Shown piece after piece: positions 36,704 to 46,003 of a stretch of 64,000 nt of DNA. Position 1 is the first letter of the stretch, and every line of letters starts with the position of its first letter. The DNA lies in assembly GCF_030295975.1 (NCBI RefSeq), contig NZ_AP027364.1, forward strand, positions 4,092,001 to 4,156,000. The letters are read 5' to 3'. The position numbers and the translations under genes were made by a program. The notes under the pieces were generated by a model. The model worked only from the letters and a program-made list of their open reading frames with translations. It was not told where the DNA came from and did not search any database. The stretch comes from Thalassotalea atypica. GTDB taxonomy: Bacteria > Pseudomonadota > Gammaproteobacteria > Enterobacterales > Alteromonadaceae.

Positions 36704-38112
36704 AGTTGCTACTAAACCTAGCCTTTATGCTTATTTTAGGCTGCTTGTCTTTGACAGCAAACGCGATAACAATTGCGGAGTTGCAACAACAAAACCGCTT
36801 GGCCATTGATGCATGGGTAATACCGGATGCTAATCTTGCAGTGAAACAACAAGCTAGGCTCATCATAGAAGTGTCTACGGTACATTGGTTTGCTGGTGGT
36901 ACACGTATTGCTCACATTGACATTGATAATGCCATCGCGTTGCATCGCGACAAATTAGCAAGTAACTCATCTGAACGTCGTAACGGTGTCTCATGGGCAG
37001 TGCAACAATGGGAGCTAACCATTTATCCACAAAAAAGTGGTGACTTTGTGATCCCGCCACTTCCCGTGCAAGTCACAGTCGCCGCAACGCCAAAGGATAA
37101 AGTATCAGGTACCTTAATCACGCCCGCGATAAAATTCTCAGCCAAACTCCCTTCGCCCTATCTATCTGAAGATAGTTTATGGGTGGCAGGGAGTGCTCTT
37201 GACGTACAACAGCAATGGAATGGCAAAGCAGCCCACCTACCTATCAGCAATGAGCAAAATGAAGGAAAGGAGGAGAGTTATGAGGAACCTATTATTGAAA
37301 TAGAGATGGGTGACGCTATCACTCGCAAGATCACCATCAATGCGGAAGATAGCACCTCGGTCATGCTGCCAAACGTATTCGAAAACAAGACAAACCATTC
37401 ACTTGATAAAGCGCAGCTGTACCTATCGCCTTCTCAACTCAACGACAGCCATAGTCGAGGAGAGTACTATGCTTCTAGGGTGGAAGAAGCAACTTGGATG
37501 GTACAAAAAGCAGGAGTGATTGAGCTGCCAGAAATTAAATTACAGTGGTGGGATACAACCAGCAATCAACTGCAAGAAATTGTTTTACAAGGTCAAACGT
37601 TCAGCGTCATTCACACGCCCAAAACGTGGTTAAAAGCCTATGGTTTGACATTGTTATCTTCATTGATTGCTTTAATAGTATTGATATTTTTACTAATTAG
37701 AGTCTTTCGACACATCAAAACCTTACCGACGCCAAATTTGATCGGCTTGATAAATGCGACATTAAAACAAAACAGGTCACTGGCAAATTTATACCTTTAT
37801 CGTCGACTGTTTATCTTTCAAAAGAAGCTAACATTGCGCTCGTATTATGATGCATTACCTTCAAATTCCAGCGCTAAGAAGCAATGGCAAAGTCATCACC
37901 AACAATGGCAACAACAGTTTAGTGCTGAACCACAACGCCACAACACTAGTCTATTATTAAAACTAGGTTGCGCCGTTAGAAAAAAAGCAAGTGGTATAGC
38001 CTTTAGGTTGCCTAAGGCATTGCCAGAACTCGAAAAAATTAATGAATCAGGCTCTGTAAACACTGATACAAATGATGATAAAATTATGCGCAAAGAAAAT
38101 AACCAAGCATAA
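36700..38112 (+). CDS. batD: BatD (oxygen tolerance) protein
   Basis: Exported membrane-anchored protein of 470 residues: signal peptide to about residue 22 (SLTANAI), a periplasmic beta-rich region with DNAIALHRDKL and WAVQQWELTIYPQKSGDFVIPPL matching the BatD pattern, a transmembrane helix around residues 315-333 (LTLLSSLIALIVLIFLL), and a cytoplasmic tail. It is the last gene of the MoxR operon. It begins inside the last codons of batB (ATGA overlap). Confidence 0.85.
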   Translation: MKLLLNLAFMLILGCLSLTANAITIAELQQQNRLAIDAWVIPDANLAVKQQARLIIEVSTVHWFAGGTRIAHIDIDNAIALHRDKLASNSSERRNGVSWAVQQWELTIYPQKSGDFVIPPLPVQVTVAATPKDKVSGTLITPAIKFSAKLPSPYLSEDSLWVAGSALDVQQQWNGKAAHLPISNEQNEGKEESYEEPIIEIEMGDAITRKITINAEDSTSVMLPNVFENKTNHSLDKAQLYLSPSQLNDSHSRGEYYASRVEEATWMVQKAGVIELPEIKLQWWDTTSNQLQEIVLQGQTFSVIHTPKTWLKAYGLTLLSSLIALIVLIFLLIRVFRHIKTLPTPNLIGLINATLKQNRSLANLYLYRRLFIFQKKLTLRSYYDALPSNSSAKKQWQSHHQQWQQQFSAEPQRHNTSLLLKLGCAVRKKASGIAFRLPKALPELEKINESGSVNTDTNDDKIMRKENNQA

Positions 38113-38173
38113 AAAGCAGATGCGGGAAAGCAACTCCAAGCGCCGCATGAAATAAAGTTAAAAAGGACGTCAA

Positions 38174-40495
38174 ATGATATCGTTACCGGGTCAGTCGGAT
38201 AAAAAGTACTCCTCAACAAAAAAGCAAACATTGGTTATGTTATCCACGCTGCTCCTCATGTTTACTTTCAGTGGGTATTCACAAGCCGCAAATAAATCTA
38301 CAGCCAATAAGCAATTTGTTGGAAGTGAACAATGTATCGACTGCCACCAAGAACAGTACCAAGCTTGGCAGGGCTCTCACCACGATATGGCAATGAAACA
38401 TGCCACTGATGAAAGCGTACTTGGGGATTTTAACAACGTAACTTTTGTTTTTGATGAAAAAGAAAATCGGTTTTATAAAAAAGGCGATCAGTTCTGGGTG
38501 TATATCGAAGGGCCGGATCAAAAATTTCACCACTATCAAATAAAGTATACCTTTGGTTTTGAGCCATTACAGCAATACATGGTTGAATTTGATGATGGCC
38601 GAGTCCAACTTATTCCATTTACTTGGGATTCAAGAAAAAAAGAAGACGGTGGTCAACGCTGGTATAACCTCTACCCACAGTTTAATCAGTCACATCAAGA
38701 TTTTTTCTGGACAAATACAGGGCAAAATTGGAACTACATGTGCGCAGATTGTCACTCCACCAATTTACAAAAAAACTTTGATACAAAAACCAATACTTTC
38801 AACAGCACTTGGAGTGAAATCAATGTTGCCTGTGAAGCATGCCATGGTCCAGCAGCCGATCATCTCAAATGGGTAAACGCCCAAGAGAATAATGACAGCA
38901 CAGAGCACTTAGGTGCCAATTTAGGATTCAAACGTAGCTTAGCGAAAGCAGTAGCCAGCTGGGAGCATGATCCTAAGTCAACCACCTTAGTGCCAGGTGA
39001 AAAAGTTGACAGCCAGCAAGTGTTGGTTTGTGCACAATGTCATAGTCGCCACACACAAATCAGCAATGATGATCATGTCGCAAGTGGTGAATTTGGAGAT
39101 AGGTACTTGCTAAGTTTGCTTGAACCAAATCTATATTACGCTGATGGGCAGATATACGACGAAGATTATGTGTATGGCTCATTTTTACAAAGTAAGATGG
39201 CGCAAGCTGGCGTAGTTTGCAGTAATTGTCACGATCCGCATACAGCAAAATTAAAAATGCCGCAAGAAGCTGTTTGCTTGCAATGTCATCAAGCTCCAAC
39301 CTACAATAATGAAACACATCATCATCATAAAGAAGGGTCTGAAGGCGCACAATGTGTGAATTGTCATATGCCTGAAACCACCTACATGCAGGTGGACCCT
39401 CGACGTGATCATAACTGGCATACTCCTAACCCTGTGTTAGAGCAACAAATTGGCTCTCCTGATGTTTGTGTCGATTGTCATCAAAAAACCGATCCGTCTA
39501 AAGATCGAACATGGAGCAAACAAGTTCATGAAAAATGGTTTGGTGTAAAACAATTAGAACAACCTCATCCGGCAACAACATTTTTTGCCGCTGACAGAGG
39601 GTATCAAGGTGCAGCAGATGCCCTATCACACATAGCGCAAAACTATCAATTTTCAAATATAGTGCGTGCTTCCGCTTTGATGAGAACCAGCAATACGCCA
39701 AATAGAAATACTTTAGTCGCCATCGCACGTGGCGTTAAACACCAAGATAGCTATATCCGATTAGGAGCAATTGATGGTGCGCAGAATTTCCCACCTAAAG
39801 AGCGTTGGGAAATATTGGCCTTATTGTTGGATGATAAAGTGCTCGCAGTGCGCACCGAAGCTGCGAGAACCCTAGCGCCGATATGGTCTGAGCTAAATAA
39901 AAATCAGCAAGATAAGCTACAACCAATATTAGACGAATACTTGTCCATTCAAGAATTTAACGGTGATCGCGGCGCTTCCCATTCAAATATCAGCAATATC
40001 GCGATATATCAGGGCCGTTTTGAAGACGCAGAGAAAGCCCTCAAAAATGCTATTCGTATTGAGCCCCACTTTTCCGGAGGTTATCTCAATCTAGCTGATT
40101 TATACCGTCGCCAACAAAAATCTGCAGAAGCTATTAAAACACTTAAACAAGGACAACTAGCACAACCCGATGACGGAAATATTCCTTATAGTTTAGGTCT
40201 TGCCTTTATTCGCCAGAAACAATCAGCGCAAGCTATCACATATTTCAAACAGGCTGTCGCCATAGAGCCTCAAAATGCCCGTTTTCATTACGTACTTGGA
40301 CTAACAATTCAAGAAACCGATCAAAAAGTAGCACAATCGTCGCTACGACAAGCTTACGAATTGAGTAATAATCCTCAATATTTATACGCGTTATGTGAAT
40401 TACAGGTCAATATTAAAGCGTTTCAAGCAGAAAAATGTATTGCCGAATTAACTCCATTAGTGCCGAAGGAGGTCATTGACAAGCTTAAGCGCTAG
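38174..40495 (+). CDS. octaheme cytochrome c fused to TPR domain
   Basis: Periplasmic protein of 773 residues with a signal peptide (about 1-39, to QAAN). Eight CxxCH haem sites are visible at residues 54, 190, 220, 286, 349, 368, 394 and 432: CIDCH, CADCH, CEACH, CAQCH, CSNCH, CLQCH, CVNCH and CVDCH. After residue 445 there is a HEAT/TPR-like region with clear TPRs (about 620-760, for example AEKALKNAIRIEPHFSGGYLNLADLYR). This matches the cytochrome c554/c'-type multihaem fold with a C-terminal TPR tail seen in marine gammaproteobacteria; the electron donor and acceptor are unknown. It starts 61 bp after batD with SD AAGGA, so it may be transcribed with the Bat operon. A terminator follows. 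Confidence 0.9.
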   Translation: MISLPGQSDKKYSSTKKQTLVMLSTLLLMFTFSGYSQAANKSTANKQFVGSEQCIDCHQEQYQAWQGSHHDMAMKHATDESVLGDFNNVTFVFDEKENRFYKKGDQFWVYIEGPDQKFHHYQIKYTFGFEPLQQYMVEFDDGRVQLIPFTWDSRKKEDGGQRWYNLYPQFNQSHQDFFWTNTGQNWNYMCADCHSTNLQKNFDTKTNTFNSTWSEINVACEACHGPAADHLKWVNAQENNDSTEHLGANLGFKRSLAKAVASWEHDPKSTTLVPGEKVDSQQVLVCAQCHSRHTQISNDDHVASGEFGDRYLLSLLEPNLYYADGQIYDEDYVYGSFLQSKMAQAGVVCSNCHDPHTAKLKMPQEAVCLQCHQAPTYNNETHHHHKEGSEGAQCVNCHMPETTYMQVDPRRDHNWHTPNPVLEQQIGSPDVCVDCHQKTDPSKDRTWSKQVHEKWFGVKQLEQPHPATTFFAADRGYQGAADALSHIAQNYQFSNIVRASALMRTSNTPNRNTLVAIARGVKHQDSYIRLGAIDGAQNFPPKERWEILALLLDDKVLAVRTEAARTLAPIWSELNKNQQDKLQPILDEYLSIQEFNGDRGASHSNISNIAIYQGRFEDAEKALKNAIRIEPHFSGGYLNLADLYRRQQKSAEAIKTLKQGQLAQPDDGNIPYSLGLAFIRQKQSAQAITYFKQAVAIEPQNARFHYVLGLTIQETDQKVAQSSLRQAYELSNNPQYLYALCELQVNIKAFQAEKCIAELTPLVPKEVIDKLKR

Positions 40496-40520
40496 TAAAA
40501 TCTCCGATACACTTCTCGAT

Positions 40521-40560
40521 GAACAGGTTAGATTCATGCCACGAATTTAACCTGTTTTTA
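40521..40560 (+). terminator. Rho-independent terminator after the octaheme cytochrome gene
   Basis: AACAGGTTA (40522-40530) pairs with TAACCTGTT (40548-40556), with a partly paired inner stem GATTC/GAATT, followed by TTTA. It lies about 25 bp after the stop. Confidence 0.7.
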
Positions 40561-40684
40561 TAGTCATTCCGTACCACTCAGAACCAAATTCAATTTCACC
40601 GCATTATTTGAGTTAAAAACTTTTCAAGGTCATACCACTAACGTAAAATGTTTGCCACTTACTAATGAAAAATAGAGAGAATTC

Positions 40685-41761
40685 ATGCAATACGCTGAAA
40701 TCACAGGCTGGGGAAAGTGCCTTCCACCCGCAATATTAACCAATGAAGATATTGCCAAACATGTAGATACTAGCGATGAATGGATCACATCTCGAACAGG
40801 TATAAAAGAAAGGCGTATATCCCATGTGGGGACGGCAGAATTAGCGGCACTAGCAGCAAAAAGGGCCATAGCAGCCGCAGGTATTGACCCAACAGAAATC
40901 GAGCTGGTTGCCTTAGCTACATCAACTCCCGATATGTTAGTCCCTAATTCCGCATCGAAAGTCCAAAACCTAATTGGAGCAAAAAACGCCGCGGCCGTTG
41001 ATATGAACTCCGCATGTACCGGTTTTTTATATGCACTGCAAAGTGCCACAGCTCAGGTGAGAATGGGCGCAGTAAAAAAAGCTGTAGTCATTGGCGCAGA
41101 AAGAATGAGTTGGTTTGTCAACTGGTCACAACGTGAATCTGCAGTATTATTTGGCGACGGTGCTGGTGCTGTAGTCATTGAAGCGACCGATAAACCGCTA
41201 GGTTTGCTTAATGCAAAATTAGGTTGTGATAGCGAAGCAAGAGACATACTGCAGGTGCAAGGTTTTGGTACTGAAATTGACCGCTATGATAATCCAGCGG
41301 CCGCATTGAATATTCAGTTCATCGGTAAAGAAATTTTCAAACGTGCCGTACGTGGTATGGGTCAAGGCGCTAACACCGTGATGGAGCAAGCGAATATTAA
41401 GGCTTCAGATATCAATTTACTGGTACCACATCAAGCCAACTTAAGAATCATCGCTGCACTGCAGAAGCAGTTTGAACTCTCTGACGAACAAGTCATGGTT
41501 AATATTCACAATTACGGCAATACATCCGCCGCCACTGTTGCCATCGCACTTTGTGAAGCAGTAGAAAATGGTCGAATTAAGCCTGGAGATAATATCATGA
41601 CAGCCGCTTTTGGCGCAGGCTTAACTTGGGGTGCAGGCTATATCAAATGGGGCGATCGAATTACCCCAGTTAACACCTGTGATGACAGTTTGCCTGCCAG
41701 CGATAAATCAGCACTCGAATTACTTTCAAATGCCATGACCTATTGCTTAAACAAGGCATAA
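40685..41761 (+). CDS. beta-ketoacyl-ACP synthase III family protein (FabH-like)
   Basis: Condensing enzyme of 358 residues, longer than E. coli FabH (317). The catalytic triad is present: Cys111 in [12 protein letters not shown], His in [10 protein letters not shown] and Asn in [11 protein letters not shown]. It is expected to start fatty-acid synthesis from acetyl-CoA or another short acyl-CoA. It is not next to other fab genes, so it may be a second KAS III with a different starter specificity. SD-like AGAGAGA lies upstream of the ATG. It is followed by 115 bp to the SSB-like gene. Confidence 0.85.
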   Translation: MQYAEITGWGKCLPPAILTNEDIAKHVDTSDEWITSRTGIKERRISHVGTAELAALAAKRAIAAAGIDPTEIELVALATSTPDMLVPNSASKVQNLIGAKNAAAVDMNSACTGFLYALQSATAQVRMGAVKKAVVIGAERMSWFVNWSQRESAVLFGDGAGAVVIEATDKPLGLLNAKLGCDSEARDILQVQGFGTEIDRYDNPAAALNIQFIGKEIFKRAVRGMGQGANTVMEQANIKASDINLLVPHQANLRIIAALQKQFELSDEQVMVNIHNYGNTSAATVAIALCEAVENGRIKPGDNIMTAAFGAGLTWGAGYIKWGDRITPVNTCDDSLPASDKSALELLSNAMTYCLNKA

Positions 41762-41876
41762 ATCGCCCTCTTTAAATATAAAGTTAATAACTAAGCCAGG
41801 CTGACAGTAATTTGAACTTGTCAGCCACTCCTTGATTGCATACATTATCACTCATTAATCATTTTACTCACTTCCT

Positions 41877-42527
41877 ATGACCTCATTTGAAGAACATAAT
41901 CAGCAATGTGCCGTTACCTTGTTAGGCAACCTAGTTGCTAAGCCTGAAATAAGATATCTTGCTAACCCAGTGCTGGCAGTGACTGATATTACACTAGCGA
42001 CAACCCATAAGTGGCTCGACAAGAAATCTGGAGCAACCAAAGAGTGGACCAGTTACCACAATATTAAGGCGGTAGGTAGAATCGTAGAGTCCGCACTGCA
42101 ACAGGCTAACAAAGGGGATGTAATATTTGTTCAAGGTTATATTGCGAACAATAAACAACAACCACTTGAAATTGTTCATGCAACCGCAATTGAGCACTTT
42201 GCTAAAAGTTATACCAACGCCATTAATCAGGTGATCTGCAGCGCAACTATCTGTTCTAATGTCCAGTTAATTACCACAGAGCACAACAAACAGATGGCCA
42301 CATTTGACGTCACTATCAGTCATCAAGTGTATTCTGAACATAAGCAAAAACTTGTAACTCATCAAATATCTCGCCCTGTACATGTTTGGGGCAAGCAAGC
42401 TCTCTACGTCCACAAAAATGCGGCGTTCGATCAAAGTATTATTATTGAAGGAAAACTGGCTTACGCCAACAATAATACGCGCAGCCAATTTTTAGAAGCA
42501 ATTCAAGTACATTTACTAAAAAAATAA
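41877..42527 (+). CDS. single-stranded DNA-binding protein-like protein with two OB-folds
   Basis: Protein of 216 residues related to SSB. The first OB-fold (about residues 12-110) has recognisable SSB features: LLGNLVAKPEIRYL, ITLATTHKWLDKKSG, WTSYHNIKAVGRIVE, GDVIFVQGYI. The second (about 118-214) has a parallel layout (ICSATICSNVQLITT, ATFDVTISHQVY, IIIEGKLAY) but little sequence identity. The acidic C-terminal tip (DDDIPF-like) that normally recruits partner proteins is absent; it ends in LLKK. It is therefore unlikely to be the housekeeping ssb. Weak or no SD precedes the ATG. Role unknown. Confidence 0.72.
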   Translation: MTSFEEHNQQCAVTLLGNLVAKPEIRYLANPVLAVTDITLATTHKWLDKKSGATKEWTSYHNIKAVGRIVESALQQANKGDVIFVQGYIANNKQQPLEIVHATAIEHFAKSYTNAINQVICSATICSNVQLITTEHNKQMATFDVTISHQVYSEHKQKLVTHQISRPVHVWGKQALYVHKNAAFDQSIIIEGKLAYANNNTRSQFLEAIQVHLLKK

Positions 42528-42631
42528 ACAAATACATGGGTTTTGTTTGCTTTTTTGCAACATATTGTTAAATATTGCTATACATTCTATTGAAATCACA
42601 ACAAGGAAAGGCTTCGGTCGTTGTCGCAAAA

Positions 42632-44725
42632 ATGATATTCCCTAGAGCGAGGATAATAAACACTATACATAAAACTCTGATACTCTTATTAGGCTGTTTT
42701 GCGCAACACATATCAGCAACTACCATAGAACCTGAGCCTATTGCAGTTATTGCAAGTGACACGGTTAATGAGTGGCAACATATACTGGCAGATCCGAGCA
42801 AAAATGATCGTTACTATTTAATTTCCGCATCTGGAAACTTCCATGCCTTAAACAAAGACACATTTGATCAGAAACCTTTTTTCTCTTTGCAAGACATTAA
42901 CGTCAATGCAATAAAACTAACAGCGGTCGCATTACACCCCAATTTTTCCATTAGAGACCAAGTCGGTTTTCACGTGTTTTATACTGCCCATATTGAACCG
43001 ACTGTTAAGAATAAGCGTACAAATCGCATCAAAGGCAGCCAAACAGAGGTCTTATTTGATCTCGTTATTAATGAATGGCAAATGCTCAAAGGGAATACTG
43101 TCGATAAGGACAGTCTGCGAGAAGTTATACGCATCGGTGTACCTAGTGAAAGCGCTCATGTTACACAATTGGCGTTTAGCCCTTTCAAAAAATCTTGGAA
43201 TGATGATTTTGGCCTACTCTTTATTGCGCTAACTCAAGACCCTCAGCACAACAAAGTGCCGTTATATTCTGGCGCAATTTTACGTATCAATCCGGAAAAG
43301 TTTGGACTTAGAAATTACACTATCCCCAATAACAATCCTTTCATTAATCAAGACGACATTAATAACGAGTTGTTCATCATTGGGGTACAAGCATTGGATC
43401 AATTTATCTGGCCACGAAAAGTGGACTCATCATTCCTGCTATCGCACGAATATAACAATGAACGCTTACTAACCATCGCTTCTCCTAAAGATGACTATCG
43501 ACAAATCTCCCCAACAAACAGTTTACTCAAGCATACAGAGCCCGTTAAAAATCACGGTTTAATCGCGTATAACGGACGATTATTAATGCATTTATGGGGC
43601 AGTACCGTATTTTTAAGTGAGGAAGACGGCAATTGGCAACTACAATCACTCGTGATCACTGACCATTCAGATCAAACAAGAGCGCCCGTTGTTGAATGGC
43701 AATATCAACCTGAGAATTTAAATGATAAGGGGCCATTAGTAATATTCCAAGACGCTGCAAACGAAATCCTTGTGTTGAATCAGACCAATCATCAACTGAG
43801 TAAACTAACTCTCCCGCTGTTAGAAAACAACACCCCCAATGAAACGCTAAATATGGACTCTGAGAATGAGAAGAGCTACATCAACCTGATTTACTTACTG
43901 GCGATACTCATCATTATTATCGCTATGCTTTGGATGATAACGATCTTTCTTAAGAAAAAAACATCTTCACGACATATTTTAGCACACCAATACTCCGCAA
44001 TTAAATTCAGTGAATCCAAGGAGCATATTTCTCTTTTTAAATATCATCAGAAAAAAGCCGACGTTGTCCTTAACGTCAGTGATATCGTTGAAAGCAATAT
44101 CATTTTGAATGATGCTATTTTCAATACCATCGACCATGAACATCTTTTTAGTAATAACGCAGAAAAAGATTTACGAGAGCAGTTTAATAACGAGCGTCTT
44201 AATAAAATGGTCTCTGATCGAATCCGGCAACTCAATATTAAGTTTATTAGCAAAAATGAACATGAATACGCTGTTTGCATTTACCTTAGAAAAGGAGACA
44301 ATCGAATTACGCGTAAGAAATTTGGCGACAGTGTTGAATACGCAATTGATTGGTGCTGGACAGTATCAAAAAGCATATCGCCAACAAAAACTGAACAACG
44401 CAACAAGCGGCCAGAACAACGAGAAGAAATGCTTAAGGCTCCTTTGCACCAACAACTTATGCAGACAAAAACAGACCCTGCCCAACCCCTGAACCCAGAG
44501 CCTAAAGTCGCTTCTTCATCGGATAATCATAATAGCGCGCAAAAAAGCGAACTATCGAAAAAAATACCGCAAGACCCTTTGCCAACAAATCACCACGACA
44601 CTACAATAAACACCGAACTGGTTGATGCGCTTGAGAAGCTCGCGAATTTAAAACAGCGAGGCGCATTAACGGAGCAAGAATTTGAACTAGCAAAGCAAAA
44701 AGTTTTACAAGGGTTATTAAAATAA
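42632..44725 (+). CDS. large membrane-anchored protein with beta-rich N-terminal region and SHOCT-like C-terminal tail
   Basis: Function not recognised. About 697 residues from the ATG at 42632; the frame also opens at a TTG at 42575. The N-terminus has an export-type hydrophobic segment (TLILLLGCFAQHISA). Residues about 40-400 look like the beta-propeller of sorbosone-dehydrogenase-like proteins (VALHPNF, YSGAILRINP, HEYNN patterns), but the PQQ-binding residues cannot be confirmed. A strong transmembrane helix (YLLAILIIIIAMLWMITIFL, around 422-444) separates it from a charged cytoplasmic part. The last 35 residues, ALEKLANLKQRGALTEQEFE, match the SHOCT oligomerisation motif. The next gene begins 57 bp after its stop. 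Confidence 0.6.
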   Translation: MIFPRARIINTIHKTLILLLGCFAQHISATTIEPEPIAVIASDTVNEWQHILADPSKNDRYYLISASGNFHALNKDTFDQKPFFSLQDINVNAIKLTAVALHPNFSIRDQVGFHVFYTAHIEPTVKNKRTNRIKGSQTEVLFDLVINEWQMLKGNTVDKDSLREVIRIGVPSESAHVTQLAFSPFKKSWNDDFGLLFIALTQDPQHNKVPLYSGAILRINPEKFGLRNYTIPNNNPFINQDDINNELFIIGVQALDQFIWPRKVDSSFLLSHEYNNERLLTIASPKDDYRQISPTNSLLKHTEPVKNHGLIAYNGRLLMHLWGSTVFLSEEDGNWQLQSLVITDHSDQTRAPVVEWQYQPENLNDKGPLVIFQDAANEILVLNQTNHQLSKLTLPLLENNTPNETLNMDSENEKSYINLIYLLAILIIIIAMLWMITIFLKKKTSSRHILAHQYSAIKFSESKEHISLFKYHQKKADVVLNVSDIVESNIILNDAIFNTIDHEHLFSNNAEKDLREQFNNERLNKMVSDRIRQLNIKFISKNEHEYAVCIYLRKGDNRITRKKFGDSVEYAIDWCWTVSKSISPTKTEQRNKRPEQREEMLKAPLHQQLMQTKTDPAQPLNPEPKVASSSDNHNSAQKSELSKKIPQDPLPTNHHDTTINTELVDALEKLANLKQRGALTEQEFELAKQKVLQGLLK

Positions 44726-44781
44726 ACGCCGATTGGTTAATAGAATTCCCCACCATACTCAATGCAATTCAACATGGTGCG

Positions 44782-45291
44782 ATGGGATATCTCATCTTAT
44801 TCACAGCCTTATCTATTGGAACAGGTATTGGTTTACCACGACAAATTGCCGCTTTAACTGCTGGCTATTGTTTTGACTATTGGATTGGATTTAGTTTAGC
44901 GTTAAGTGCAACAACACTTGGCTGTTTTTTCAGTTATCAAATAGCACAAATGGCATTGCACCAAAGAGTACACCGTCGATATCCTGTACACACAGCAAAA
45001 GTACACTCATTTCTTTCAACAAGTACTTTCATCAAAGCCTTAATTATCCGTATACTGCCTTTGGGCTCTAACTTTTTAACGAACCTCATTGCCGGCGCTA
45101 CAAACATCCCACGCTCGCCATTTATTATTGGCTCATGTGTCGGTTTCATACCTCAAATGCTACTGTTCTCTCTGATTGGCAGTGGCATAGAAGTAGCGCA
45201 ACACGACCAACGATCACTGGCTATACTGCTAACTGGCGTGTCACTGATACTAATCATAACGCTGTATTTTAGGCATAAAAAAACCAGCTAA
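44782..45291 (+). CDS. VTT-domain (TVP38/TMEM64-type) membrane protein
   Basis: Multi-spanning inner-membrane protein of 169 residues from the ATG at 44782, with about five hydrophobic segments. GTGIGLPRQIAALTAGYCF and LPLGSNFLTNLIAGATNIPRSPF are typical of the VTT/DedA-like family, some members of which act as lipid scramblases. The ATG has no SD. The reading frame continues upstream without a stop to 44716 as residues resembling INADWLIEFPTILNAIQHGA, which is like the usual family N-terminus, but contains no ATG/GTG/TTG. So the real start is uncertain (an ATT at 44716 or ATA at 44722 is conceivable). It follows the large membrane protein gene by 56 bp. Confidence 0.75.
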   Translation: MGYLILFTALSIGTGIGLPRQIAALTAGYCFDYWIGFSLALSATTLGCFFSYQIAQMALHQRVHRRYPVHTAKVHSFLSTSTFIKALIIRILPLGSNFLTNLIAGATNIPRSPFIIGSCVGFIPQMLLFSLIGSGIEVAQHDQRSLAILLTGVSLILIITLYFRHKKTS

Positions 45292-45308
45292 CTTAGTTAG
45301 CTGGTTTT
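45280..45308. terminator. bidirectional Rho-independent terminator between the VTT and dsbA genes
   Basis: A perfect 13 bp stem (AAAACCAGCTAAC at 45280-45292, GTTAGCTGGTTTT at 45296-45308) with a 3-base loop. Its left arm includes the stop codon of the VTT gene; both strands end in T runs, so it serves both convergent genes. Confidence 0.88.
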
Positions 45309-45328
45309 GTATTCACAAGAACACGAGT

Positions 45329-45967
45329 TTATTTGTCTAACTTGACTAAATACTCAATCAAATTCTTGTAATCTTGTTCAAAGTTATTACGGTCTAACTT
45401 ATCTGCGTTGATACGATACTTGCCATTGACAACAATGGCAGGTACACCTGTTAAAGCACGCTTTTTAGTCAAATCATCTTGGCTCTTCTTCATTAGTTTT
45501 GCTTTACTGTTAACCGCAAAACTTTTGAATGCTTTGTCAAATGCTTCGCCGTCTACACCATTTAACACGAAGATATTTCGAATATCTTTATCTGCAGAAA
45601 TGACCGCTCGTTGCTTTTGAATGTAGTTGAAAATTGCAGCAACCACTTTCTCTTCCACTTTTAACTGCTGTGCAGTTGCTAGTGCTTTAGTTAATGAAAA
45701 CTGAATTTGTGGTGATGCCATACGCAAAAAATCAACGTGATTACGCTCAAACTTCACACCTTCTGGTAAGCCTTTTTTAACACCGGCAAAAAAAGGTTCG
45801 AAACGTAGGCAATGTGGGCAATAGAAAGAAAAATATTCTCTCACTTCTGGAGACTTAGAAGCTTTTTCACTCACTTGAGTGTATTGCACACCTTCAGTGT
45901 AATTAGCCGCGTTTGCTATAAACGGCAAGACTAAAGCCATTAATAAACTAGCAAAAGTTTTTTTCAT
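45329..45967 (-). CDS. dsbA: thiol:disulfide interchange protein DsbA
   Basis: Periplasmic oxidase that introduces disulfides into secreted proteins. It has a signal peptide (MKKTFASLLMALVLPFIANA) and the thioredoxin-fold active site CPHC at residues 50-53 (FYCPHCLRFE), with the cis-proline segment TGVPAIVVNGKYRI near 176. Total 212 residues, the normal DsbA length. I chose the ATG at 45967 (AAGGAAC 8 bp upstream) because it gives the signal peptide at the very N-terminus; an ATG at 45994 would add nine residues. It follows srkA by 36 bp from this start, as in E. coli. Confidence 0.93.
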   Translation of the reverse strand: MKKTFASLLMALVLPFIANAANYTEGVQYTQVSEKASKSPEVREYFSFYCPHCLRFEPFFAGVKKGLPEGVKFERNHVDFLRMASPQIQFSLTKALATAQQLKVEEKVVAAIFNYIQKQRAVISADKDIRNIFVLNGVDGEAFDKAFKSFAVNSKAKLMKKSQDDLTKKRALTGVPAIVVNGKYRINADKLDRNNFEQDYKNLIEYLVKLDK

Positions 45968-46003
45968 TTTAAAAGTTCCTTGGGTGTTTAACACCGGTTT
46001 AAA

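Noticed and set aside
38121-38153. ATGCGG...CCGCAT repeat between batD and the octaheme cytochrome gene
   Set aside because: Long loop and no T tract, so it does not look like a terminator and may allow read-through.
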